Shown here piece by piece: positions 1-8,173 of a stretch of 35,199 nt of DNA. Origin of the DNA: Gordonia amarae NBRC 15530 (GTDB lineage Bacteria > Actinomycetota > Actinomycetes > Mycobacteriales > Mycobacteriaceae). A program made the position numbers and the translations under genes. Position 1 is the first letter of the stretch; every line of letters begins with the position of its first letter. A model generated the notes under the pieces. The model saw only the letters and a list, made by a program, of their open reading frames with translations. It made no database searches and was not told where the DNA came from. The stretch lies in contig NZ_BAED01000023.1 in assembly GCF_000241345.1 (NCBI RefSeq), positions 1-35,199 on the forward strand, written 5' to 3'.

Positions 1-16
1 TTGCCCTTGTTCCTGC

Positions 17-1027
17 TCAGGCCCGGCACAGCGTGATCCTCTGGTTGCCGAGCAGCACGGTGAGCGCGGCCGGTGGGGCGGTGGTGCCCTTGGAACAGGT
101 GAACTTTCCGGCCTCTGGGGTCACCGCGGCCACAAACTGCAGGAAACCGGGGATCCGGTTGAGCGAGGCGATCGTTTCCTCCGGTTTCGGGAAGGCCTGC
201 GCGATGAGGCGGTCGATGTCGGGGTTGGGGTCGCCGGTGAGGCCGAGCACCTTGAGCATGTGCTCGAGCGGGAACAGGATCGGCGGGATCTCGTCGGCGA
301 ACTGCGCGAGCAGCGGCACCTTGTCCTTGAGTTCCAGGAACAGCTTGGTGAGCTGGTTGATCAGTGCCATCGTGTTGCCGGAGCCGCCGCCGATCTGGTC
401 GGACACCCGCGACAGGTTCCGCACCAGCACGGAGATGACCTGCTGCCTGTCGACGGCGTACCTGCTGAGCTGTTCGACCGCGTCGAGGACCTGTCCGATG
501 CCGCTGCCGTTGCCCTCGATCACCGCGTACAGGCTGCCGGTGAACTTGTTGAGTTCGGCCGGGGACAGTTGCCGCAGAACGGGTTCGAGACCGTTGAACA
601 CCGTGGTCACATCGAACGACGGCACGGTGTGGCCGGTGTCGATGGTCGATCCGGGCGCCCGCAGGTCGGCCTTCTGCGCGGGTGTCAGCGTCGACTGCTG
701 GATGTCGATGTACCGCTGGCCGGTCAGGTTCTGGTAGCGGATCGCGAACCTGGCGTCCTTGGCGACTCGGTGCTTGGTCTGCAGGTCGAAGGTGACCTTG
801 GCATCGGTGCCTTTGAGGGAGATGCCGGTGACCTTGCCGACGCTCACACCGAACTCGCGGACGTCGTTGCCCACCCGCAGGCCGTTGGCGTCGGTGAACA
901 GGGCGGTGTAGCCGGTCACGTCGCCGCGGATCGGTTTCTCGATGGTGCGCAGCACGCCGACAAGGATGACGGCCATGACCGCGGCGAATACACCGATCTT
1001 GATCAGCAGGGACGGCATGCTCTTCAT
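17..1027 (-). CDS. mceB: Mce family protein, second Mce of the operon (MceB-like)
   Basis: Substrate-binding component of an Mce lipid importer, exposed on the outer side of the membrane and working with the YrbE permeases. The 336-residue protein has one N-terminal membrane segment (about 7-27), then an MlaD/Mce domain (about 38-112) with the typical run GLRVGNDVREFGVSVGKV, then a long helical region. No lipobox is seen. Two cysteines near the C-terminus (C311, C334) could form a disulfide, as in other MceB proteins. Its ATG overlaps the mceA stop (ATGA), so the two are translationally coupled. The operon continues left of the window, where mceC-F would be expected. The substrate cannot be read from sequence; the nearby catabolic genes favour a sterol or other hydrophobic carbon source. 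Confidence 0.93.
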   Translation of the reverse strand: MKSMPSLLIKIGVFAAVMAVILVGVLRTIEKPIRGDVTGYTALFTDANGLRVGNDVREFGVSVGKVTGISLKGTDAKVTFDLQTKHRVAKDARFAIRYQNLTGQRYIDIQQSTLTPAQKADLRAPGSTIDTGHTVPSFDVTTVFNGLEPVLRQLSPAELNKFTGSLYAVIEGNGSGIGQVLDAVEQLSRYAVDRQQVISVLVRNLSRVSDQIGGGSGNTMALINQLTKLFLELKDKVPLLAQFADEIPPILFPLEHMLKVLGLTGDPNPDIDRLIAQAFPKPEETIASLNRIPGFLQFVAAVTPEAGKFTCSKGTTAPPAALTVLLGNQRITLCRA

Positions 1028-2034
1028 CGGCCGCCCCCACCCGCGTTGAGGGTGAGCGCCAGGCGCAGCACCGGTTCGGCCGGTGACCCGCCGAACGTCT
1101 TGGCTGTCCGGGTCAACAGCTGCTCCAGCTGGGCCTGGGTGGTCTGGGGCGAGGACACCACGGACGCAACGGCATTCATCAGCGGTACCGGCATCGCGGC
1201 CAGGCCCCGATAGTCCGGTTGCAACACCTCCAGCAGATTCGCCAGGCCCGGGATCACCTTCTTGGCCAGCATCGCCACGGTGGCGTCGAAGCGTGCCTGC
1301 TTCTCGGGGACCTTCAGGTACGGATGATCGTGCACCATGCGCAGCAGGACCAGGCCGCCGTCGAGGGTCGCCGGGAATCCCGACAGCGCCGAACCCAGGT
1401 CCCGCAGGATCGGCGAATACGGCATCTTCTGGGTGTCGGCGACGGTTTCGACGGTGGTGACCAGTGCTTTCATCAACGGCGAGAACGCCTTCGCATCCTG
1501 GGCCACCTTCTTGAGCAGGTCGGCCAGGTCCGGGGTCAGCACATCACCGCTGAGCTTGCCCAGCGAGAGCAGCATCGTCGAGACCGTGGCGTCGTGCACG
1601 CGGTCGCGTTGCGCGCCGGTCAGATTGATCGTGGTGCCCGACCGCAGGGGCGAACCACCCTGCTGTGCGAGCAGACTGATCTGGGTGATGCCGAAAAGGT
1701 TGGCTGGGGAGTAGTCGATCGACAGGGCATCGGTGAGTCCGGTCAGCGCCGGCCGGTCGAGGTGCACCGTGATCGCCTGGCCGGCGTCGGTGCGGGTCAC
1801 CGAATCGACCTTGCCGACAACCACTCCGCCGCGCCGCACCTCGGTGCCCTTGGTGACACCGTCGCCCACCTCCTCGGCGAGCAGGGTGACGGCGATCTGG
1901 CCGGAGTCGAGATCGTCGGTGGGGATGAACCGCCACCCGATCACGGCGAGTGCGGCCACCAGGATCGCGGCGATGCCGACGGTGCGGGCGGTGTGGGTGT
2001 GGGTGGTGATCCCGGTGAGCGCGTGCCGTGCCAT
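1024..2034 (-). CDS. mceA: Mce family protein, first Mce of the operon (MceA-like)
   Basis: First Mce subunit after the YrbE pair, 336 residues, anchored by one membrane segment at about 18-36. The MlaD domain follows (about 45-125) with the conserved stretch KGTEVRRGGVVVGKV and an SPANLFGITQI segment. The remainder is the helical and C-terminal region expected to build the lipid tunnel. At 336 residues it looks short compared with many MceA proteins, which often carry longer tails. It starts 4 bases after yrbEB ends and overlaps mceB by 4 bases, a standard Mce operon arrangement. Assignment to a numbered Mce system (Mce1-4) is not possible from sequence alone. Mce4, the cholesterol importer, would fit the neighbourhood, but that is inference. 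Confidence 0.92.
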   Translation of the reverse strand: MARHALTGITTHTHTARTVGIAAILVAALAVIGWRFIPTDDLDSGQIAVTLLAEEVGDGVTKGTEVRRGGVVVGKVDSVTRTDAGQAITVHLDRPALTGLTDALSIDYSPANLFGITQISLLAQQGGSPLRSGTTINLTGAQRDRVHDATVSTMLLSLGKLSGDVLTPDLADLLKKVAQDAKAFSPLMKALVTTVETVADTQKMPYSPILRDLGSALSGFPATLDGGLVLLRMVHDHPYLKVPEKQARFDATVAMLAKKVIPGLANLLEVLQPDYRGLAAMPVPLMNAVASVVSSPQTTQAQLEQLLTRTAKTFGGSPAEPVLRLALTLNAGGGGR

Positions 2035-2038
2035 GCGG

Positions 2039-2914
2039 TTACCCCGAGAACCTGATCGGCGACTGCAGGCCCCACAGCACCAGCGTCATCACCATGTCGA
2101 GGGCGATGATGCCCACCAGCGAAGCCCGGATGGCACGCCCCGAGGCGATGCCCACGCCCTCGGGGCCACCGGAGGCGAAGAAGCCCTGGTAGCAGTGGAT
2201 GAGGATGATCGCGACGGTGAATACCAGGATCTTGATGACCGAGGCGACGATGTCCCAGCCGAGCACGAACTGGGTGAAGTAGTGGTCGTACACGCCGCCC
2301 GGCTCACCGTGAATGGTGGTGACCACCATCCGCGTCGACAGATAACCGACGACGAGGGCGATCACGTACGTCGGGATCATCGACACCACACCGGCGATGA
2401 CGCGGGTGGTGACCACGAAACCCACCGCCCGCACGCCGAGGGCCTCGATGGCGTCGATCTCCTCGGAGATGCGCATCGAGCCGATCTCGGCGGTCATCCG
2501 GCAGCCCGCCTGCGCGGCGAACGCGACACCGGCCGCGATGGGGGCGAGTTCGCGGGTATTGGCGAATGCGGAGATGACGCCCGACACCGGGCCCAGCGAG
2601 ACCAGTTCCAGGGCCGTGTACGCCTCGATGCCGATGGAGGCGCCGATTGCCGCACCCATGATGAGCATGACCGGGGCGGTGCCGCCGCCGACGATGAGAG
2701 AGCCACGGCCCCAGGTCATGTCGGTGATCGTGGACATCGTCTGGCGGCGATAGTGCTTGAGCGTCAACGGGATCGCCGCGAAGACGTTCCAGCAGAAGGC
2801 GAGGGCGAATCCGACAGATTCCAGAAACCTGCCCGGGTTGATGCGCTCGCGGATCGCGCGGACCGGCCGGAGCAGTTTCGGCGTGTACGGGGCGGGGGTG
2901 AGATTCTGGGTCAC
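2039..2914 (-). CDS. yrbEB: YrbE/MlaE-type ABC transporter permease, second copy
   Basis: Integral-membrane permease of the Mce importer, partner of the upstream YrbE protein. The 291-residue protein starts with GTG at 2914, 4 bases after the upstream stop. It has an N-terminal cytoplasmic helix, several membrane segments and the family motif EEIDAIEALGV (about 151-161), the cytoplasmic coupling element of MlaE permeases. Preceding it is the conserved run RELAPIAAGVAFAAQAG. The ATPase that powers Mce systems (MceG/Mkl) is normally encoded elsewhere and is not in this window. The length fits YrbE family members. Confidence 0.93.
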   Translation of the reverse strand: MTQNLTPAPYTPKLLRPVRAIRERINPGRFLESVGFALAFCWNVFAAIPLTLKHYRRQTMSTITDMTWGRGSLIVGGGTAPVMLIMGAAIGASIGIEAYTALELVSLGPVSGVISAFANTRELAPIAAGVAFAAQAGCRMTAEIGSMRISEEIDAIEALGVRAVGFVVTTRVIAGVVSMIPTYVIALVVGYLSTRMVVTTIHGEPGGVYDHYFTQFVLGWDIVASVIKILVFTVAIILIHCYQGFFASGGPEGVGIASGRAIRASLVGIIALDMVMTLVLWGLQSPIRFSG

Positions 2915-2918
2915 CGGC

Positions 2919-3785
2919 TCAGCCCATCCTCATCGGGTAGAACATGTTGACCACCTGCGTGATCCCCGTGTTGACCACCATGATCGCCACCACCGACAGC
3001 ACCACCGCCGCGTTCACGCCGTCGGCGACGCCGCGCGGCCCGCCCTTGGCCTCCAGGCCGCGTTGACAGCCCACCACCACCACGAGTAGCCCGAAGATCA
3101 TCGACTTGATCAGCGACACCCAGACGTCGATCCGAGTGGCAAACGCGCCGAACGACATCCAGTAGCTGCCCGGGGTCACATCCAGCGACGCGACGGCCAC
3201 CAGATAGCCGGCGACGATGCCGACGGCGATGATCAGGATGTTGATGAGCGGGGCCACCACCAGCATCGCGATCACGCGCGGGGCGACGAGCCGCTGCACC
3301 GGGTCGACGCCCATCACCCGCATCGCGTCGATCTCCTCGCGGGTGGTGCGGGCGCCGAGGTCGGCGGCGATCGCAGCCGCGCCCGCGCCGCCGAGCAGCA
3401 GGCCGGTGGCCACGGGCGCACCCTGCTTGATGACGCCCATGCCGCCGGCCGCGCCGATCATCGAACTGGCGCCGAGCTGGTGGACGAGGTTGCCCACCTG
3501 CGTGGAGACGATCACGCCGAACGGGATCGCCATGAGGATGCCGGGGATCGCGGTGACGGTGATGATGAACCAGGCCTGCGAGAGCATCTCCCGCAGCGGG
3601 AACCGCAACGAGACGATGTCGGTGACCGCGTACCGCAGCGCCGACGCCCCGAGCCGGGTGGTGCGGCCGAAGGTGTCGATCGACGCGCCGATGCGTCCGG
3701 GACGACGTTCGGCATCGGTGCGGGCCTTGGCCCGGGCGGCGATGGCTGCGGCCGAGGCGACAGCGGGTGTCTGCGTGCTGGTCAT
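2919..3785 (-). CDS. yrbEA: YrbE/MlaE-type ABC transporter permease, first copy and first gene of the mce operon
   Basis: First gene of the Mce operon, encoding one of two YrbE permeases. I place the start at ATG 3785 because a perfect AAGGAGG lies just upstream (complement of 3791-3797). A GTG two codons earlier overlaps that ribosome binding site and is less likely. The 288-residue product has a polar Ala/Arg-rich leader of about 45 residues, longer than in many YrbEA proteins. It also has the motif EEIDAMRVMGVDP at about 150-162 and five or six hydrophobic segments. It is transcribed divergently from the SDR-P450 pair across about 190 bases, so both may share control. Confidence 0.92.
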   Translation of the reverse strand: MTSTQTPAVASAAAIAARAKARTDAERRPGRIGASIDTFGRTTRLGASALRYAVTDIVSLRFPLREMLSQAWFIITVTAIPGILMAIPFGVIVSTQVGNLVHQLGASSMIGAAGGMGVIKQGAPVATGLLLGGAGAAAIAADLGARTTREEIDAMRVMGVDPVQRLVAPRVIAMLVVAPLINILIIAVGIVAGYLVAVASLDVTPGSYWMSFGAFATRIDVWVSLIKSMIFGLLVVVVGCQRGLEAKGGPRGVADGVNAAVVLSVVAIMVVNTGITQVVNMFYPMRMG

Positions 3786-3974
3786 TGTCACCTCCTTGCG
3801 GGCGGGTGGCGGTGGTCAACTGGGCTGCCGAGCGTTCAACGCTGTGGCCTACGGCACAGTACCACCTATAGAATGGTCTACGGTATAGGTATCTGTAAGT
3901 TTGTCGATCGCGGCCCGAGAGGCTGGATCGACCACGATGACGCCCTGATCATCGGGCGCGGGAGGACGGCAGAC
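3786..3974. promoter_or_regulatory. Divergent promoter region between the mce operon and SDR-P450, with an inverted repeat
   Basis: This AT-enriched stretch of 189 bases must hold promoters for both directions. It contains an interrupted perfect inverted repeat, ACCTATA at 3864-3870 and TATAGGT at 3884-3890 (13-base gap), in the middle of the region, a plausible repressor site. I did not see a match to the KstR consensus (TnnAACnnGTTnnA). No further gene is evident here. Confidence 0.5.
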
Positions 3975-4820
3975 ATGGGATCGCAGCAGCCTGGTGTGGC
4001 GGTTGAGCCTGGTGTGGTGGCTAAGCCTGGTGGGGTGGCTAAGCGTGGTGTGGTGGTTGTGGGGGCCGGGTCGGGAATCGGAGCGGCGGTCGCGGCCCGC
4101 TTCCACGATCAGGGCGACAGGGTGCTCGGCGTCGACGTGCGCTTCACGCAGGAGACCCCGTTCGAGCAGGCCGTCCTCGATCTGCGTGACCTCGACGCCG
4201 TCGGCGCGCTGATCAAGCGGCTCGAGACCGACGGTCAGGGCTGGGATGTCCTCGCCTACGTCGCGGGCATCCCCGGCACCTTCGATGCGGGCGACGTACT
4301 GCGGGTCAACTTCCTCGGCATGCGCACCCTTGCGCTCGGACTGCTGCCGGTGCTGCGCTCGGGTGGCTCGATCGTCACCGTCGCCTCCGTCGCGGGCCTG
4401 GCCTGGCAGGCCCGAGGCGAGGCGCTGGCCGGACTGCTCGACGCGTCCACCGGTGAGCAGGTCGACGCGTGGCAGGCGCAGCAGGACCCGGCATACGCGG
4501 TCTACAGCACGTCGAAAGAGGCGTCGATCCTGTTCTCCAAGAAGATCTCCGGCCCGGCCTGGCAGAAGTACGGCATCCGGGTCAACACCGTCAGCCCCGG
4601 CCCCACCGACACCCCCATCCTCGGTGACTTCAAGAAGTCGATGGGCGACGACACCATCGAATTCGTCCGCTCCGCCGCCGGACGTCACGGAAGCGTCGAG
4701 GACATCGCGCCCGTGGTCACCTTCCTCGCCTCCGACGACGCCCGCTGGGTCAACGGCCAGGACATCCAGGTCGACGCCGGGGTGATCGCCGGCATGGGTG
4801 CCGGTCCGTACGCCATCTGA
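3975..4820 (+). CDS. SDR family oxidoreductase (3-alpha-hydroxysteroid / coniferyl-alcohol dehydrogenase-like)
   Basis: NAD(P)-dependent short-chain dehydrogenase of 281 residues. The cofactor motif GAGSGIG is at about 30-36, the catalytic Ser near 138, and the YxxxK pair at Y177/K181, followed by VSPGPTDTP. The acidic residue at the end of beta-2 (GVDVR) suggests NAD preference. The arrangement, with a short insert before the active site, resembles 3-alpha-hydroxysteroid/coniferyl-alcohol dehydrogenases, but the substrate is not proven. The start is ATG 3975 after GGAGG. Residues 6-29 come from four 18-bp tandem repeats (PGVAVE, PGVVAK, PGGVAK, RGVVVV) that run straight into the first beta strand, so an internal GTG start is possible. 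It lies 34 bases before the P450 and probably shares its transcript. Confidence 0.88.
   Translation: MGSQQPGVAVEPGVVAKPGGVAKRGVVVVGAGSGIGAAVAARFHDQGDRVLGVDVRFTQETPFEQAVLDLRDLDAVGALIKRLETDGQGWDVLAYVAGIPGTFDAGDVLRVNFLGMRTLALGLLPVLRSGGSIVTVASVAGLAWQARGEALAGLLDASTGEQVDAWQAQQDPAYAVYSTSKEASILFSKKISGPAWQKYGIRVNTVSPGPTDTPILGDFKKSMGDDTIEFVRSAAGRHGSVEDIAPVVTFLASDDARWVNGQDIQVDAGVIAGMGAGPYAI
3990..4061 (+). repeat. Four 18-bp in-frame tandem repeats at the 5' end of the SDR gene
   Basis: Units at 3990-4007, 4008-4025, 4026-4043 and 4044-4061 share the core CCTGGTGTGGTGGCTAAG with a few substitutions. The last unit has diverged to form the first beta strand of the Rossmann fold. They are GTG-rich, so each unit offers potential alternative start codons. 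Confidence 0.85.
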
Positions 4821-4854
4821 CCTCGTCCACAGCCCAACGATTTCCGGAGAACCG

Positions 4855-6126
4855 ATGACCAACACCGAAGCACCCGCACGCCCGTACTCCACGGTCGACA
4901 TCTCCAGCCACTCCTTCTGGGAGAAGAGTTTCGCCGAACGTGAGCAGACCTTCGCACAACTGCGCGCCGGCGACGGCCTCACCTGGCATGAGCCCACCGA
5001 GGCGCTGTTCCCGCACGAGGAGACCGGATTCTGGGCGGTCACCCGCAACGCCGACATCCGTTACGTCAGCGCGCATGCCGACGAGTTCTGCTCCGGCCGC
5101 GGCGTCACCCTCGACGCGATGCCCGTCGAGATCCAGAAGGCCACCACCTTCTTCCTCACGATGGACGCCCCGGAACACACCCGGTACCGGCGGCTGATCT
5201 CGATGGCGTTCACGCCCAAGCAGGTTCGCAAGATCGAGGAACAGATCAAGGCCAACGCCGCCCGCATCGTCGACGAACTCCTCGCCGCTCTCGACGGCGG
5301 GCAACCGGTCGATTTCATGGAGGTGGTCGCCAAGAAGCTGCCGATGCAGACGGTGTCGGAGATGATCGGCCTGCCCAAGGATCAGCACGAAACCGTCGCC
5401 GCCGCAGCCGAAGCCGTGTTCGGCACCAGCGACGACGAGGTGGGCGGCAATCTGGAGGAGAAGGCCGTCTTCCTGATGATGCAGCTAGGCGTACTCACCA
5501 ACGCCGGTGTCGAGCTGGCCAAGGACCGTCGGGTCAACCCACAGGACGACCTGATGACCAACATCGTGCAGGCCGAGGTCGACGGGCACAGCCTGACCGA
5601 CGAAGAGGTCGGCGCGTTCATGGTGCTGCTGGCCTCTGCCGGCAACGACACCACCAAGCAGACCACCGCCCACGCGTTCAAGGCCCTGCTCGATCACCCC
5701 GACCAGCTGGCCTGGCTCCGCGAGGACGTCGACGGCCGGATCGGCGGCGCCGTCGACGAATTCGTCCGCTGGGGTACCCCCGTCATGCAGTTCACCCGCA
5801 CCGCCACCCGCGACACCGAACTCGCCGGCACCACGATCAGCGAAGGCGACAAGGTCGCGATCTTCTACTGCTCCGGCAACTTCGACGCCGAAACCTTCGA
5901 CAACCCAGGGGTTTTCAACCTCGATCGGTTTCCCAACCAGCACGTCGGTTTCGGTGGCGGCGGCCCCCACCACTGCCTCGGCAAGCAACTCGCCGTCCTC
6001 GAACTCAAACACCTGTTTGCCGAACTCGTCACCCGCATCCCCGACGTCGAGTTCGTCGGCGACGTCGACTACATCTACAGCGACTTCACCCACGGCATCA
6101 AACACATGACCATCCGCAAACGCTGA
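4855..6126 (+). CDS. Cytochrome P450
   Basis: Soluble bacterial P450 monooxygenase of 423 residues. The heme-binding loop FGGGGPHHCLG has the axial thiolate at C374. The I-helix oxygen-activation motif AGNDTT is at 262-267 and the ExxR pair is E302/R305. The start is ATG 4855 with GGAGA six bases upstream. The overall style resembles actinobacterial sterol or lipid hydroxylases such as the CYP124/125/142 group, but I cannot assign a CYP number. No ferredoxin or ferredoxin reductase gene is adjacent, so electrons must come from partners elsewhere. Position next to an Mce importer and an alcohol-oxidising SDR suggests hydroxylation of an imported hydrophobic substrate (inference). Confidence 0.95.
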   Translation: MTNTEAPARPYSTVDISSHSFWEKSFAEREQTFAQLRAGDGLTWHEPTEALFPHEETGFWAVTRNADIRYVSAHADEFCSGRGVTLDAMPVEIQKATTFFLTMDAPEHTRYRRLISMAFTPKQVRKIEEQIKANAARIVDELLAALDGGQPVDFMEVVAKKLPMQTVSEMIGLPKDQHETVAAAAEAVFGTSDDEVGGNLEEKAVFLMMQLGVLTNAGVELAKDRRVNPQDDLMTNIVQAEVDGHSLTDEEVGAFMVLLASAGNDTTKQTTAHAFKALLDHPDQLAWLREDVDGRIGGAVDEFVRWGTPVMQFTRTATRDTELAGTTISEGDKVAIFYCSGNFDAETFDNPGVFNLDRFPNQHVGFGGGGPHHCLGKQLAVLELKHLFAELVTRIPDVEFVGDVDYIYSDFTHGIKHMTIRKR

Positions 6127-6137
6127 GAGTCTCCCTT

Positions 6138-6233
6138 CGCCGGTTGACGAGCCTCGAAACCCCGTGAGATAACAACGTCGTCTCACGGGGTTTCGAGGCT
6201 CGGTCGCTGGGTGACCTCGCACCTCAACCGGCG
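6138..6233. repeat. Dispersed palindromic element, copy 1, in a convergent intergenic space
   Basis: Nested inverted repeat. The inner arms of 21 bp (6149-6169 and 6181-6201) are perfect around an 11-base loop. The outer arms are CGCCGGTTGA (6138-6147) and TCAACCGGCG (6224-6233). It sits between the convergent P450 and LLM genes, so it could act as a bidirectional terminator. Related copies lie at 16061-16175 and 33962-34076. Confidence 0.9.
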
Positions 6234-6239
6234 AGGAGG

Positions 6240-7157
6240 TCAGCCGAACAGGACGTCCGGGGCGCGGAAGATGTAGTCAACGGCGGCTTCGGGGCTGGAG
6301 CCGTCGACGTGGATGACGACCCAGGTGGCGCCGCGACGGCGCAGGTCCGCCAGGTACTCGCGGGCCGCGCGCACGGCGGCGGCGTCGTCGAGATCGGTGT
6401 GCGGCAACACGATCTGGACGTCGAGCTCGTCCGGATCGCGGCCGGTCGCGGCGAGATCGGCGCGCAGGCCGGTGAGAATCTCGCTGAACTGCTCAGGCGT
6501 CTCGATCGCGCGGGTACGGATGACCGAGGCAAACACCTTCGGGGTGATCAGCGGCATCCACCCGGCCCCGTGCGCGACGACGCGGCGCAGCGCGGCACGG
6601 CTGTTGCCGCCGATCCAGATCGGCGGGTGCGGGGTCTGCACCGGCCGCTGCAACCACAGTTCGCTGGTGGCGGCCCAGCCGTCACCGCTCACCGGGGTGG
6701 CCGGATCGGTCCAGATCGAGGTGATCGCATCCAGCGCCTCGTCGAAAAGCCGTGCCCGGTCCTCGAACTCGACGCCCACCGCGGAGAACTCCGACCGCAG
6801 GTATCCCGCCCCGACACCCGTGATCAGCCGTCCGCCGGACAGGATATCCAGGCTCGTCAGCGATTTGGCGATCTGATACGGGTTGTGGAACGGCAGCACG
6901 ATCAGATTGGTGAGCAACCTGATCGTGCTGGTGGCCGCTGCCATGAACCCCAGTGCCGCAATGGGGTCGAGCGTGTTGTGGCCGCCGTTGTCGCGCCATT
7001 TGGCCGACGGCGCCGGATGCTCGCTGAGGGCGACGGCCGAGAACCCCGCGGTCTCGGCCGCCGTCGCCACCGCGCGGACGACATCGGGTAACAGGAAATC
7101 GTCCGGGGCCGAGGGGATTTCGCTCGGATACTCCAGAGTGAACTTCAGTGAGGTCAT
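6240..7157 (-). CDS. LLM class flavin-dependent oxidoreductase, probably F420-dependent
   Basis: Luciferase-like monooxygenase fold protein of 305 residues (TIM barrel). Family signs include the early SEHPAP segment, RLLTNLIVLPFHNPYQIAK, LDILSGGRLITGVGAGY and the later PIWIGGNSRAALRR. Actinobacterial proteins of this type usually use coenzyme F420, though FMN cannot be excluded. The start at ATG 7157 gives the natural N-terminus MTSLKFTLEYP; an upstream in-frame extension runs over the SDR gene and is rejected. It starts about 5 bases from the end of the upstream SDR gene, so the two form one transcript. The physiological substrate is unknown. Confidence 0.88.
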   Translation of the reverse strand: MTSLKFTLEYPSEIPSAPDDFLLPDVVRAVATAAETAGFSAVALSEHPAPSAKWRDNGGHNTLDPIAALGFMAAATSTIRLLTNLIVLPFHNPYQIAKSLTSLDILSGGRLITGVGAGYLRSEFSAVGVEFEDRARLFDEALDAITSIWTDPATPVSGDGWAATSELWLQRPVQTPHPPIWIGGNSRAALRRVVAHGAGWMPLITPKVFASVIRTRAIETPEQFSEILTGLRADLAATGRDPDELDVQIVLPHTDLDDAAAVRAAREYLADLRRRGATWVVIHVDGSSPEAAVDYIFRAPDVLFG

Positions 7158-7161
7158 GGAT

Positions 7162-7983
7162 TCAGTACTGGGTGGTGCCCAGGTCGACGGCGATGGAGGC
7201 GGCGGTGACGTGGCGGGCGTCGTCGGAGGCCAGCCATGCGACGGTGGCAGCGACATCCTCGGGAGTGGTGACCATGTCGGGCAGGAATGCGGCCATCGTC
7301 TGCTGCAGCGCCGGATTGGATTCGAGTGTTTCGCCGACGCGAACGACCATGTCGCCGCTGCCCATCGGCGTGATGACGGCACCGGGGTGGACGGTGTTGA
7401 CGCGGATCGAGTGCTTGCCCAGTTCGGCGGCGAAGCCGCGGGCCAGGCCGACGACGGCATGCTTGCTGGCCGTGTAGTGCACCATGAACGGCTGGAACTT
7501 CAGGCCGGCGGCGGAACTGATCAGGATGATCGAACCGCCGTTGTCGCCGGCGATGATCGCGGGTGCGGCGGCGGTGACGGTGTTCCAGGTGCCGGTCACG
7601 TTGACGTCGAGGATGGTGCGGAACGACTCGGGCGTGACCTCGTCCCAGGTTTCGGGCGCGCAGATGCCCGCGTTGGCGACGACGATGTCGAGACGGCCGA
7701 AGGCGGCGACACCGTCGGCGACGGCCTTGCGCACGCCGTCGAGGTCGCGGATGTCGACGGCGGAGGCGATGATCTTGCGTCCGGTGGCCTCCACCAGCGA
7801 GACGGTCTCGGCGAGGTCCTCGGGGGTGGCCGAGTCGTAGGGGATGAACTCGGGGAGCGGTCCGGCGATGTCGATGCCGATGATGTCGGCGCCCTCGGAG
7901 GCGAGCCGGACGGCTTCGGCGCGGCCCTGGCCACGTGCGATGCCGGTGATGAAGGCGACTTTGCCGCTCAGACGATCGCTCAC
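7162..7983 (-). CDS. Mycofactocin-coupled SDR family oxidoreductase
   Basis: SDR of 273 residues whose wording closely follows the mycofactocin-coupled subfamily: GKVAFITGIARGQGR, ATPEDLAETV, GRLDIVVANAGI, TPESFRTILDVNVTGTWNT and GGSIILISSAAGLK. The cofactor loop is about 13-20 and the catalytic pair Y170/K174. Such enzymes hold a non-exchangeable nicotinamide cofactor and pass electrons to the peptide-derived redox carrier mycofactocin, whose biosynthetic genes are not in this window. I choose GTG 7983, because AGGAG (complement of 7991-7995) sits 7 bases upstream, over an ATG at 8016 with no such signal. Divergent from the acyl-CoA dehydrogenase operon. Confidence 0.88.
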   Translation of the reverse strand: MSDRLSGKVAFITGIARGQGRAEAVRLASEGADIIGIDIAGPLPEFIPYDSATPEDLAETVSLVEATGRKIIASAVDIRDLDGVRKAVADGVAAFGRLDIVVANAGICAPETWDEVTPESFRTILDVNVTGTWNTVTAAAPAIIAGDNGGSIILISSAAGLKFQPFMVHYTASKHAVVGLARGFAAELGKHSIRVNTVHPGAVITPMGSGDMVVRVGETLESNPALQQTMAAFLPDMVTTPEDVAATVAWLASDDARHVTAASIAVDLGTTQY

Positions 7984-8173
7984 GTTGTCACTCCTGTTCA
8001 GGCCGGGTTGACTCATCGCCGCCGACCACTGTAGTAAGTCTAACTGTAATGCCTACCATATCGACTACCGATTCAGTAGAGCAGGCCTTGTGCCCACCCC
8101 CGGGCGCGAAGGTAACGTGACCTGCGTTGACCCTGTCGGTGCCGGCGGTACCGACGTCAGAAAGGAGCCCGTT
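7984..8173. promoter_or_regulatory. Divergent promoter region between the mycofactocin-type SDR and the acyl-CoA dehydrogenase operon
   Basis: The centre (about 8028-8080) is distinctly AT-richer than its surroundings. Read on the minus strand, 8031-8050 contains TTACAGTTAGACTTAC, which partly resembles the TACTGT-N7-ACRGTA sites at 28877 and 31895. A short CTACCG/CAGTAG inverted pair lies at 8065-8079. The strong AAAGGAG at 8161-8167 serves the plus-strand gene. Confidence 0.4.

Noticed and set aside
1733..2950. Long plus-strand frame opposite yrbEB and mceA
   Set aside because: Low-complexity His/Asp/Arg-rich translation, antisense to well-supported Mce genes.
3786..3974. KstR or KstR2 operator in the mce promoter region
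   Set aside because: No adequate match to TnnAACnnGTTnnA or to the CAAG-CTTG type motif was seen by eye.
3990..4061. CRISPR-like array or satellite
   Set aside because: The repeats are contiguous without spacers, in frame with the SDR gene, and only four in number.
7158..7460. N-terminal extension of the LLM flavoprotein over the neighbouring SDR gene
   Set aside because: The extension is Ser/Pro/Ala-rich and overlaps a real gene; ATG 7157 gives the natural N-terminus of the family.
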